This document shows positions 1-6,647 of a DNA stretch of 9,107 nt, piece by piece. Each line of letters begins with the position of its first letter. Position 1 is the stretch's first letter. The notes beneath the pieces are model-generated. The model made no database searches. It worked only from the letters and a program-made list of their open reading frames with translations, and had not been told where the DNA came from. The stretch is from an uncultured Collinsella sp. (GTDB lineage: Bacteria > Actinomycetota > Coriobacteriia > Coriobacteriales > Coriobacteriaceae), in NCBI GenBank assembly GCA_902474645.1, contig CABRWN010000079.1:1-9107 (forward strand), written 5' to 3'. Made by a program: the position numbers and the translations under genes.

Positions 1-32
1 AGCCCCTTGTCACACAAACTACCGAAGCCTCC

Positions 33-72
33 AAAAAGCCCCCGGAAAGCGGACAAATCGCTTTCCGGGGGC
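33..72 (-). terminator. Rho-independent terminator of the tetR-membrane protein unit
   Basis: A perfect 14-bp inverted repeat (arms 38-51 and 59-72, 7-nt loop) lies 71 bp beyond the stop codon of the minus-strand membrane protein gene. Read on the minus strand the GC-rich stem is followed directly by five T residues (complement of 33-37), the classic intrinsic terminator layout. On the plus strand the stem is followed by ATGTAATA with no T-run, so it is assigned to the minus strand. Positions 73-142 hold nothing else recognisable. Confidence 0.9.
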
Positions 73-142
73 ATGTAATACGTTGCATTGCGCGGAGTCG
101 GCCAGGCGGCTTCACATTCAAGCGATGTTTGCACCGGGCATG

Positions 143-1150
143 TTACTCGGCGTGCGCGTAATCAACCTTGGCGCGGCGAGCGGTAGCCTTCTCCCAATCG
201 CTGGTGCCCTCAAAGACATCCTGCTTGTAGGGATTGCGGCCGAGCTTCTTGGCGCGGTAGGCGATGTAGATGATCGCGGCGACGTTGGCGACCAGTGCGG
301 CGATTGAGACCGCGGTAGCGGCGCCGGGGTCGAGCGTGGAGTGGGTCACAAAGATGGACTCCTCCTGGAAGTACGGGAACACCTGGGCAAACATGCACCA
401 AATAGCCAGCGTAAAGGCGCGGTTCTGGATCCAGCCGCCCTTGTTCCAGATAAAGGCGGCGACGGTGGGCGCCAGCAGCAGCGCAAAGCCGCAGAACCAG
501 GAGTGGGTGGGCAGGCAGTTGTAGGTGTAGCAGAAGTTCCAGATATCGTAGGCGATGATGTAGACCCAGGTCATGTCGGGCCACAGCATGTCGGTCTTGT
601 CCTCGGAGGCGTAGACGCTCCACCAACCGGTCATGCAGAAGATGTTGATGATACCGGCGATGCCGTTGAACACGTTGTTCCAGCCGGCCAGCTGCGTAGC
701 ACCTTCGGAGGTGACCCAGGTGGACTCGCCCAGGACAAAGAAGTGATAGGCGCTCTCGAAGTCGGACACGACGGCGATCATGATGTTGATGGCGACGATC
801 ACAAACGGCCACGCGCGGAACCAATGCGCCTTGCCGATCTTTCCCCACTGGTACTTAATGGCAATGAAGCCCCAGCAACCGGCCAGCGCCGCGTATACCT
901 TGGCGTAGTGGAACCAGCTGTTCTGATACACATGGGTGGGGTTGGTGAGCGCCCACTCGGCGCCCTGTGAGACGCCGATGGCGATGGCGACGCAGTAGAT
1001 GGTCATGGCCAGCGGAGCCACGCCAAAGATGATTGCCGCGCCCAGCTTGGTGCGGCGGCCGACCTCGTTGAGCACGATCAGGCCAATAAAGACCATGGCC
1101 CAGCCGGTCCAGTGGATAAGGGTATCGCTACCCCAAACATCGAACAGCAT
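143..1150 (-). CDS. Tryptophan-rich polytopic membrane protein, possibly DUF5692 family
   Basis: This 335-residue protein is an integral membrane protein of unknown function. About nine hydrophobic segments can be seen, near residues 11-28, 36-60, 82-99, 112-130, 158-180, 193-212, 217-236, 244-262 and 276-299, followed by a charged tail of about 36 residues that is probably cytoplasmic. Twenty-one tryptophans (about 6%) are spread through the loops and helix ends, including a WW pair at 176-177. There is no cleavable signal peptide, Walker motif or recognisable transporter signature. From memory it resembles the uncharacterised DUF5692 family, but that assignment is tentative. The ATG start is preceded by AAAGGAG at good spacing. 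The gene lies 63 bp downstream of a tetR gene on the same strand and ends at a strong terminator, so the two probably form one transcript. A TetR-controlled transporter or small-molecule-handling protein is a reasonable but unproven role. Confidence 0.75.
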   Translation of the reverse strand: MLFDVWGSDTLIHWTGWAMVFIGLIVLNEVGRRTKLGAAIIFGVAPLAMTIYCVAIAIGVSQGAEWALTNPTHVYQNSWFHYAKVYAALAGCWGFIAIKYQWGKIGKAHWFRAWPFVIVAINIMIAVVSDFESAYHFFVLGESTWVTSEGATQLAGWNNVFNGIAGIINIFCMTGWWSVYASEDKTDMLWPDMTWVYIIAYDIWNFCYTYNCLPTHSWFCGFALLLAPTVAAFIWNKGGWIQNRAFTLAIWCMFAQVFPYFQEESIFVTHSTLDPGAATAVSIAALVANVAAIIYIAYRAKKLGRNPYKQDVFEGTSDWEKATARRAKVDYAHAE

Positions 1151-1213
1151 GCTGCTCTCCTTTCACACGCCCGCGGCCCCTCTTCTGATCGCGGGCAGTT
1201 TGGCCAAATGTCG

Positions 1214-1876
1214 TCAGTTCTGGGGCTTGCGCTCCGGATACTTGGCGGTATAGCCCTCGATGTGGAGCGTCGAGGCGATGATTTCCTTGACCGTCTCGTC
1301 GGGCACATCGGGGTGCGTGCGGATATACATCAAAAGACCCATGATGAGGGTGTAGAACGTTTCGTAGACATGGTCGATGCGCAGCTCGTGGTGGGCGACA
1401 AAATCCACCACGGTGGTGTCGCAGATATACTGCGCCACACGCGGGACCACGTTGTGCAAAAAGCCGCCGTAGAGCGCGCCGCTGTTGGAGGTCAGAGTGT
1501 GCGGCAGTTCGTGGCCGCTGGCGACCAGGCGCTTAAAGAGCGGGGCGACGGTGTCGAGCGCGCCCTCGATATCACCGACGGTGCGGTTGGCATTCCACTG
1601 CTCGAGCTCGGAGATAAAACCGTCGATTGCCTCGTCCATGACGGCGGTGACGGCGGCGTCCATGTCGGCGAAGTAGTGGTAGAACAATGAACGCGTGCAG
1701 CCGGCTCGCTTGGTCACGGCCGATACCGATAGGTGGGACACGCCCAGCTCGGAGCTTACGGTGCGCACGGCATCGAGGATCTCGCGACGGCGTTCGTCGC
1801 CCGTCAGGCGCTTTGCCGCGCTATCGGATGCGGGGACGGCATCGACCACAGAGGTACCTGCTGTGTTGTTGCCCAT
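1214..1876 (-). CDS. TetR/AcrR-family transcriptional regulator
   Basis: This 220-residue protein has the TetR layout: an N-terminal DNA-binding domain and a longer helical domain for ligand binding and dimerisation. Residues 28-75 match the TetR_N pattern: ERRREILDAV (helix 1), then the helix-turn-helix around 49-69 with the typical GCTRSLFYHYFADMD ending. The first 25 residues, rich in Ser/Ala, are a disordered extension before this domain. The C-terminal part (about 90-220) shows no recognisable ligand motif, as is usual. The ATG start is preceded by AAAGGCGG, a moderate ribosome binding site. It is the first gene of a minus-strand unit with the membrane protein downstream, and is divergent from the large oxidoreductase gene. 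Two palindromes 58-96 bp upstream of its start are the likely operators, so it probably represses itself and perhaps the divergent genes. The inducer is unknown. Confidence 0.9.
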   Translation of the reverse strand: MGNNTAGTSVVDAVPASDSAAKRLTGDERRREILDAVRTVSSELGVSHLSVSAVTKRAGCTRSLFYHYFADMDAAVTAVMDEAIDGFISELEQWNANRTVGDIEGALDTVAPLFKRLVASGHELPHTLTSNSGALYGGFLHNVVPRVAQYICDTTVVDFVAHHELRIDHVYETFYTLIMGLLMYIRTHPDVPDETVKEIIASTLHIEGYTAKYPERKPQN

Positions 1877-1924
1877 GTTTTTCCGCCTTTCATCCTCTTT
1901 TGCCTGACCGTTCGCCTAACAGTC

Positions 1925-1955
1925 TTGAATATTGTTGACGGTTCGTCAATACTAT
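1925..1955 (+). promoter_or_regulatory. Weak candidate sigma-70 promoter for the oxidoreductase-hypA unit
   Basis: TACTAT at 1950-1955 is a fair -10 box lying between the two palindromes. TTGAAT at 1925-1930 could act as -35, but the 19-bp spacer is longer than ideal. Transcription would start near 1962, inside the second palindrome, which would suit repression. The complement also offers TAGTAT (1954-1949) as a minus-strand -10, so both directions may share this AT-rich core. The exact promoters cannot be decided by eye. Confidence 0.3.
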
Positions 1956-1972
1956 TTTTGACACAATGTCAA
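1935..1972. promoter_or_regulatory. Twin palindromic operators, probable TetR binding sites
   Basis: Two perfect 6-3-6 palindromes stand in tandem: TTGACG-GTT-CGTCAA at 1935-1949 and TTGACA-CAA-TGTCAA at 1958-1972. Their half-sites agree at 5 of 6 positions (TTGAC) and their centres are 23 bp apart, about two helical turns. A larger 9-bp inverted repeat, ATTGTTGAC/GTCAACAAT (1931-1939 and 1968-1976), brackets the pair. TetR-family dimers typically bind 15-20 bp palindromes between divergent genes, and this is the only such region beside the tetR gene. The match to this particular regulator is inferred from position. Confidence 0.7.
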
Positions 1973-2065
1973 CAATGGCGGGTGAACGGCATGGGGGCAT
2001 GCCTGGCCTGCAAAAAAAGAGGGGCGCCGCGGTCTCGCCGGGCTGTGGCAAGAGAAGGGACAACC

Positions 2066-4843
2066 ATGATTCTCAACGGACCGGGGATTAGCTACACCGA
2101 GCCCGACATCGGTTCGGAGTTCGTGCCGCCGCTGCCGGAGCATCCGCGCGAGGCCATCGTCAAGCTGTGCGAGCACTGCACCAACCGTCTGCTGCATCGC
2201 GATGAGCTGCTGGGCTACGAGTACTGGTCGTTTGCCGAGGCTGCAACCGACGAGCAGGCCGAAGTGCTCTGCAAGATGAAGATGCGCCGCTCCTATACGC
2301 TGCCCGAGATGGTCAAGCTCACCGGCATGTCCGAAGCCGATATCGAGAAGATGCTCGACGACATGAGCTACACGGGTCTGCTTGAGTACAACTGGGAAAA
2401 CCCCGAGCGCGCCAAGCAGTGGGTGCTGCCCATGCTGGTGCCGGGTTCCGCCGAGTTCCTCAACATGCGCGTGAGCCAGCTCGAGGAGCACCCGGTCTAT
2501 GCCAAGTTCTTTGAGCAGGCGTCCAAGGGACCGCTGTCCAAGGCCACTCCGATGGTGCCGCCCGGTGGTGCCGGCATCGGCATGCATGTCATTCCGGTCG
2601 AGAAGGCTATCGATGCCGCGAGCACGTCGGTGCCGATCGAGCATATCGAGCATTGGCTCGACAAATATGATGGCAAATATGCCGCTAGCACCTGCAGTTG
2701 CCGCGCGAGCCGTCGCGTGATGGGTGAGGGCTGCGCCGACGACCCGGCCGATTGGTGCATCGCCGTGGGCGATATGGCCGACTACGTGGTCGAGACCGAT
2801 CGCGGCCATTACGTGACGCGCGACGAGGTTTACGACATCTTGCGCCAGGCCGAGGACAACGGCTTTGTGCACCAGATCACCAATATCGACGGCGAGAACA
2901 AGATCTTCGCCATCTGCAACTGCAACGTCAACGTGTGCTACGCCCTGCGCACCTCGCAGCTGTTCAACACGCCCAACCTGTCGCGCTCAGCCTATGTCGC
3001 CAAGGTCGAGAAGGACAAGTGCGTGGCCTGCGGTCGCTGCGTTGAGGTGTGTCCGGCCGGCGCCGCCAAGCTGGGCCAGAAGCTCTGCAGCAAAAAGGCG
3101 GGCGGACGGGTGCCCGAATATCCGCGCCAGGAGCTGCCCGATGCCACCAAGTGGGACCACACCAAGTGGTCGCCCAACTACCGCAACGACAACCGCATCG
3201 AGACGCATGAGTCCGGCACCGCTCCCTGCAAGACGGCCTGCCCCGCGCATGTTGCCGTTCAGGGCTATTTGAAGCTCGCGGCTCAGGGTCGCTATGACGA
3301 GGCCCTAGCACTCATTAAGCGCGAGAACCCGCTGCCTGCTATCTGCGGCCGTGTGTGCAACCGCCGCTGTGAGGATGCCTGCACCCGCGGCCGTGTGGAC
3401 GCCGCCGTGGCCATCGACGAGGTCAAGAAATTCATCGCCCAGCGCGATCTGGATGCCGCGACTCGCTATGTCCCACCTGTGGTGACTCCGACGCGTGCCG
3501 GCGGCTTCGACCAGAAGATCGCCATCATCGGTGCCGGTCCGGCCGGTCTGTCCTGCGCCTTCTATCTGGCCGAGAAGGGCTACAAGCCCGTCGTGTTCGA
3601 GAAGAACGAGCGCCCGGGCGGCATGCTCACCTACGGCATTCCCAGCTTTAAGCTGCAGAAGGACGTCATTGAGGCCGAGGTCGAGGTCATTCGCCTGATG
3701 GGTGCCGAGTTCCGCTATGGCGTGGAAGTCGGTCGAGACGTGACGCTCGACGAGCTGCGCGCGCAGGGCTTCAAGGCCTTCTACGTTGCCATTGGCTGCC
3801 AGGGCGGCCGCCTTGCCGGCATTCCGGGCGAGGGTGCCGAGGACGTGACCGTGGCCGTCGACTTCCTTCGCGAGGTCAACAGCGGCAAGATTGATGCGCT
3901 GCCCGGCCGCACTATCGTGGTGGGCGGCGGCAACGTGGCTATCGACGTCGCGCGCAACGCCTGCCGTCTGGGTTCCGAGCACGTTGAGATGTTCTGCCTG
4001 GAGAGCGAGGCCCAGATGCCTGCCAGAGAGGAGGAGCGTCGCGAGGCCGTTGAGGACGGCGCCCACATCAGCTGCGGCTGGGGCCCCAAGGAGGTTCACC
4101 TGGACGAGGCCGGTCGTGTGTGCGGTATCACCTTCAAGCGCTGCACGCGTGTCTTTGACGACGAGGGCCGTTTTGCGCCCGAGTACGACGAGAGCGATCT
4201 GCGCCGTGTCGATGCCGACCGTGTCGTCATGTCGATTGGCCAGTCCATTGTGTGGGGCGACCTGCTAGCTGGCTCCAAGGTGGAGCTCGGCCGCGGCCAG
4301 GGCGCCCTTGCCGATCCCCAGACTTACCAGACCGCCGAACCCGACATCTTTGTGGGTGGTGACGTCTACACTGGCCCCAGCTTTGCCATCGACGCTATCG
4401 CCGCCGGTCACGAGGCTGCGGTGTCCATCCATCGCTTTGTGCAGCCGGGCTCCACGCTCACCATCGGCCGCAATCAGCGCCGCTACACTGCGCTCGACCG
4501 CGACGACGTTGTGCTCGAGAGCTACGATAACGCGAGCCGCGAGGTTGCCCACGTGGACCGCGAGCGCGAGAAGGCCGCGCCGTTTAGCGAGTACGTCGAG
4601 ACCTTTACCGAGGAACAGGTGCGCGCCGAGACTGCCCGCTGCCTGGGCTGCGGCGCCTCGATCGTCGACCCCAACAAGTGCATCGGCTGCGGCCTGTGCA
4701 CCACCAAGTGCGCGTTCGACGCCATCCATCTGGATCGCGACCGTCCCGAGTGCTCCACGATGGTCAAATACGAGCAAAAGCTCCCAAGCCTCGGCAAGTA
4801 CGCTCTAAAGCGCGCCATCAAGATTAAGTTCGGTCGCAAGTAA
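2066..4843 (+). CDS. Multi-cluster Fe-S/FAD-dependent NAD(P) oxidoreductase (GltD-like core)
   Basis: This 925-residue cytoplasmic flavoprotein probably moves electrons between NAD(P)H and Fe-S carriers. Residues 1-300 form a Cys-rich module with a winged-helix-like stretch (about 76-110) and cysteines at 35, 38, 210, 212, 223, 231, 284, 286 and 291, resembling Fe-S proteins of anaerobes with CxCR and CNC motifs. A 4Fe-4S ferredoxin motif follows (C319, C322, C325, C329). The GltD/NfnB-like core has the N-terminal cluster cysteines (C388, C392, C427, C431, C435, C439), an FAD-binding GAGPAG at 489-494, an NAD(P)-binding GGGNVA at 620-625, and the closing FAD contact GGD around 764-766. A C-terminal ferredoxin has C872, C875, C878 and C882, plus C859 and C862. 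The ATG at 2066 is chosen because GAGAAGGGA precedes it by 5 nt; the reading frame is open further upstream, but that part runs antisense to tetR and has no better start. The physiological substrate cannot be told from sequence; it is not glutamate synthase, since no large subunit is nearby. Confidence 0.88.
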   Translation: MILNGPGISYTEPDIGSEFVPPLPEHPREAIVKLCEHCTNRLLHRDELLGYEYWSFAEAATDEQAEVLCKMKMRRSYTLPEMVKLTGMSEADIEKMLDDMSYTGLLEYNWENPERAKQWVLPMLVPGSAEFLNMRVSQLEEHPVYAKFFEQASKGPLSKATPMVPPGGAGIGMHVIPVEKAIDAASTSVPIEHIEHWLDKYDGKYAASTCSCRASRRVMGEGCADDPADWCIAVGDMADYVVETDRGHYVTRDEVYDILRQAEDNGFVHQITNIDGENKIFAICNCNVNVCYALRTSQLFNTPNLSRSAYVAKVEKDKCVACGRCVEVCPAGAAKLGQKLCSKKAGGRVPEYPRQELPDATKWDHTKWSPNYRNDNRIETHESGTAPCKTACPAHVAVQGYLKLAAQGRYDEALALIKRENPLPAICGRVCNRRCEDACTRGRVDAAVAIDEVKKFIAQRDLDAATRYVPPVVTPTRAGGFDQKIAIIGAGPAGLSCAFYLAEKGYKPVVFEKNERPGGMLTYGIPSFKLQKDVIEAEVEVIRLMGAEFRYGVEVGRDVTLDELRAQGFKAFYVAIGCQGGRLAGIPGEGAEDVTVAVDFLREVNSGKIDALPGRTIVVGGGNVAIDVARNACRLGSEHVEMFCLESEAQMPAREEERREAVEDGAHISCGWGPKEVHLDEAGRVCGITFKRCTRVFDDEGRFAPEYDESDLRRVDADRVVMSIGQSIVWGDLLAGSKVELGRGQGALADPQTYQTAEPDIFVGGDVYTGPSFAIDAIAAGHEAAVSIHRFVQPGSTLTIGRNQRRYTALDRDDVVLESYDNASREVAHVDREREKAAPFSEYVETFTEEQVRAETARCLGCGASIVDPNKCIGCGLCTTKCAFDAIHLDRDRPECSTMVKYEQKLPSLGKYALKRAIKIKFGRK

Positions 4844-4873
4844 GTAGTCATAACGGGAACGGCGGAGGAAAAA

Positions 4874-5302
4874 GTGCACGAGCTCGGAATCGTCTATCAC
4901 ATCATTCGCGATGTCGAGAATGTGGCGCGCGCTCATGGCGTGCGTCGCGTTTCGAGCGTGACGTTGCTACTGGGCGAGGTCTCGGGCGTCGTTCCCGACT
5001 TGCTGCTCGACGCTTGGCGCTGGGCAGCAGATAAAAAGCCTATCACCGAGGGCTCGGAGCTTATCGTGGAGCCCGTCGAGGCCGTGACACATTGCGAGGC
5101 GTGCGGCTGCGACTACGCGACGGTCGAGCACGGCAAGACCTGTCCCCAGTGCGGTAGCGGCGAGACCTATTTGCTGCAGGGTCAAGAGGTAATGATCAAA
5201 CAGATCGAGACCCCCGACGAGGACCCGGCAGACGCTGCTCCTGACGGCCTCTCCGACGCCCCCGATGCCGTCGACGCCGCCAACCCACTCCACATCGCCT
5301 AA
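4874..5302 (+). CDS. hypA: Hydrogenase maturation nickel metallochaperone HypA
   Basis: HypA delivers nickel to [NiFe]-hydrogenase precursors together with HypB. The 142-residue product starts MHELGIV, matching the family's nickel-binding Met-His-Glu N-terminus (H2), and has the zinc site C74-x2-C77 and C90-x2-C93 in the usual CEACG...CPQCGS context, followed by a conserved LLQGQEVMIKQIE strand. The family is usually about 113-120 residues long; here roughly 28 extra acidic, Ala/Pro/Asp-rich residues follow (about 113-142) and are probably disordered. The start is GTG, set by GGAGG five bases upstream and by the fixed MHE requirement. It lies 30 bp after the flavoprotein stop and is probably co-transcribed. 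No hypB or hydrogenase gene is in the window; HypA can also serve urease nickel insertion in some bacteria. No intrinsic terminator is evident after it. Confidence 0.93.
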   Translation: MHELGIVYHIIRDVENVARAHGVRRVSSVTLLLGEVSGVVPDLLLDAWRWAADKKPITEGSELIVEPVEAVTHCEACGCDYATVEHGKTCPQCGSGETYLLQGQEVMIKQIETPDEDPADAAPDGLSDAPDAVDAANPLHIA

Positions 5303-5563
5303 CATCCAATGACTACATGGGCTAGAGTTCTAAACATATTTACTTCGGTTAGTCAAGTCATGTCTGTTTAAACAAAATGGTGGCACGCAGACGCATCGGA
5401 ATCCACCTAAAAGAGGTCTTAACGAACAGTGCACCTTTATATGTCTTTGAAAGCAATCAGCAAATCACGTTTTAGCAGGCAATAAGCTGTAAACCGGCAA
5501 CGTAATCAATTTGTAACAAACTTAGACGTTTAAACAAATAAACCAACCATTTGCGAATTTAGC

Positions 5564-5569
5564 TATAAT
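5564..5569 (+). promoter_or_regulatory. Probable -10 box of the mannose PTS operon
   Basis: A perfect TATAAT hexamer lies 70 bp upstream of the IIAB start. No good -35 box lies at 16-18 bp (the -35 position reads AACCAA), so the promoter may need an activator. A second -10-like TATACT at 5587-5592 also lacks a -35. Transcription from the first box would begin near 5576, giving a leader of about 64 nt. Confidence 0.5.
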
Positions 5570-5590
5570 TCCACAATCCAAACAGGTATA

Positions 5591-5631
5591 CTCCTTTCAT
5601 GTCGTGTAGGAAATACGTAGACAAAAAGGAG
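5591..5631 (+). promoter_or_regulatory. Leader hairpin covering the IIAB ribosome binding site
   Basis: CTCCTTT at 5591-5597 is perfectly complementary to AAAGGAG at 5625-5631, which is the Shine-Dalgarno sequence of the IIAB gene. An inner 4-bp helix, TGTC/GACA (5600-5603 and 5620-5623), extends the stem, with a 16-nt loop. The fold would hide the ribosome binding site. Whether it is regulatory or chance is undecided: SD-complementary pyrimidine tracts are common, but the second helix in register raises the likelihood. Confidence 0.35.
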
Positions 5632-5639
5632 GTTATGTG

Positions 5640-6629
5640 ATGGTAAGTATTGTTCTTGCTAGCCACGGGGACTTGGCAGCTGGAATCAAGCAGACGGGCT
5701 CGATGGTCTTTGGCGATCAGCCGTCTGTTGCCGTGGTCTCGCTCGAGCCGAGCATGGGCCCCGACGACTTCCGTGCCAAGGTCGAGGAAGCAGTCGCTTC
5801 CTTCGAGGACCAGGAGCAGGTGCTCTTCCTCGTTGATCTGTGGGGCGGCACGCCGTTCAACCAGATCAGCGGACTCATCGAGGGCCACGATTCCTGGGCT
5901 ATCGTCACCGGTGTCAACCTGCCTATGCTCATCGAGGCATATTCGCAGCGCTTTGACGCAAAGAACACTGCACATGCGATCGCAAAACATCTCGTGACTG
6001 AGGCTAAGGCTGGCGTGCGTGTCAAGCCCGAGTCTCTGGAGCCCGAGGAGAAGAAGCCGGCTGCGGCCGCCGCTGCTCCTGCAGGCGCCATCCCTCCGGG
6101 AACGGTCATCGGCGATGGGCACATCAAGATCGCCCACGTCCGTATCGACACCCGTCTGCTTCATGGTCAGGTGGCCACCACGTGGACCAAGCAGATCAAC
6201 CCCAACCGCATCATCGTGGTTTCCGACGGCGTTGCTCACGACGAGCTCCGCAAGACCATGATCGAGCAGGCTGCCCCTCCGGGAGTCCATGCCAACGTCG
6301 TGCCCATCAAGAAGATGGCCGAGGTCGTCAAGGACACGCGCTTTGGTGACACCAAGGCCATGCTGCTCTTCGAGAACCCGCAGGATCTGCTCAGGGCCAT
6401 CGAGGCCGGCGTCGACATCAAGGAAGTCAACATCGGTTCCATGGCTCACTCCAAGGGCAAGGTCGTCGTCACCAACGCCGTCGCTATGGGCGATGATGAC
6501 GTTAAGACTCTCGAGGCCCTCAAGGCCAAGGGCGTCAAGTTCGAGGTCCGCAAGGTTCCTTCGGATTCCTCCGAGGATCTCGACGCCATGTTGAAGAAAG
6601 CTAAGGCCGAACTGGCCGCTCAAGCATAG
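5640..6629 (+). CDS. manX: Mannose-family PTS transporter subunit IIAB
   Basis: This is the cytoplasmic phosphorelay subunit of a mannose-family phosphotransferase system: phospho-HPr phosphorylates the IIA histidine, which passes the phosphate to the IIB histidine and then to sugar entering through IIC-IID. The 329-residue product has IIA at 1-125, with catalytic H9 in IVLASHG and the conserved LWGGTPFN at 67-74; a Lys/Glu- then Ala/Pro-rich linker at about 126-158; and IIB at about 162-329, with phosphorylatable H175 in RIDTRLLHGQV. This fused length is normal for ManX/ManL. GTG (5637) and ATG (5640) are adjacent in frame; ATG is preferred because AAAGGAGG (5625-5632) is then 7 nt away rather than 4. 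It is first in an operon with IIC (18 bp gap) and IID. Codon use is strongly biased, as expected for high expression. The sugar specificity cannot be read from sequence. Confidence 0.96.
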   Translation: MVSIVLASHGDLAAGIKQTGSMVFGDQPSVAVVSLEPSMGPDDFRAKVEEAVASFEDQEQVLFLVDLWGGTPFNQISGLIEGHDSWAIVTGVNLPMLIEAYSQRFDAKNTAHAIAKHLVTEAKAGVRVKPESLEPEEKKPAAAAAAPAGAIPPGTVIGDGHIKIAHVRIDTRLLHGQVATTWTKQINPNRIIVVSDGVAHDELRKTMIEQAAPPGVHANVVPIKKMAEVVKDTRFGDTKAMLLFENPQDLLRAIEAGVDIKEVNIGSMAHSKGKVVVTNAVAMGDDDVKTLEALKAKGVKFEVRKVPSDSSEDLDAMLKKAKAELAAQA

Positions 6630-6647
6630 TAAAGGAGGGTCCGATAC

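Larger units (their letters stand above)
5303..5639. other. AT-rich intergenic region upstream of the PTS operon
   Basis: This 337-bp stretch is clearly richer in A+T than the flanking genes and has no convincing ORF on either strand; the long antisense ORF that ends in it is a shadow of the PTS genes. It contains an 11-bp direct repeat, GTTTAAACAAA, at 5366-5376 and 5528-5538, each including the 8-bp palindrome GTTTAAAC, and a TTTGT-A-ACAAA palindrome at 5510-5520. No clear hypA terminator was seen. The second GTTTAAAC ends about 28 bp upstream of a TATAAT box, a plausible place for an activator or repressor of the PTS operon. Confidence 0.6.

Noticed and set aside
1169..1196. GCCCGC/GCGGGC hairpin between tetR and the membrane protein gene
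   Set aside because: Only a 6-bp stem with a 16-nt loop and no T-run on the minus strand, so it is not supported as a terminator; chance is likely in GC-rich DNA. A TTTGGCCAAA palindrome beside it (1199-1208) is also isolated.
1733..2065. In-frame upstream extension of the flavoprotein by 111 codons
   Set aside because: It would run antisense through the tetR gene and across the operator region. The ATG at 2066 has its own ribosome binding site and begins the plausible protein.
1952..2872. 306-codon minus-strand frame opposite the flavoprotein N-terminal region
   Set aside because: Shadow of the real gene; the product is rich in His, Ala and Leu with no recognisable domain and would overlap the divergent control region.
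5379..5395. Sigma-54-like element (TGGCACG) upstream of the mannose PTS operon, as known for some Firmicutes PTS operons
   Set aside because: The -24 half is perfect but the -12 GC is misplaced by one base and TTGC is absent. No LevR/ManR-type activator gene is nearby, and sigma-54 is not expected in Actinobacteria.
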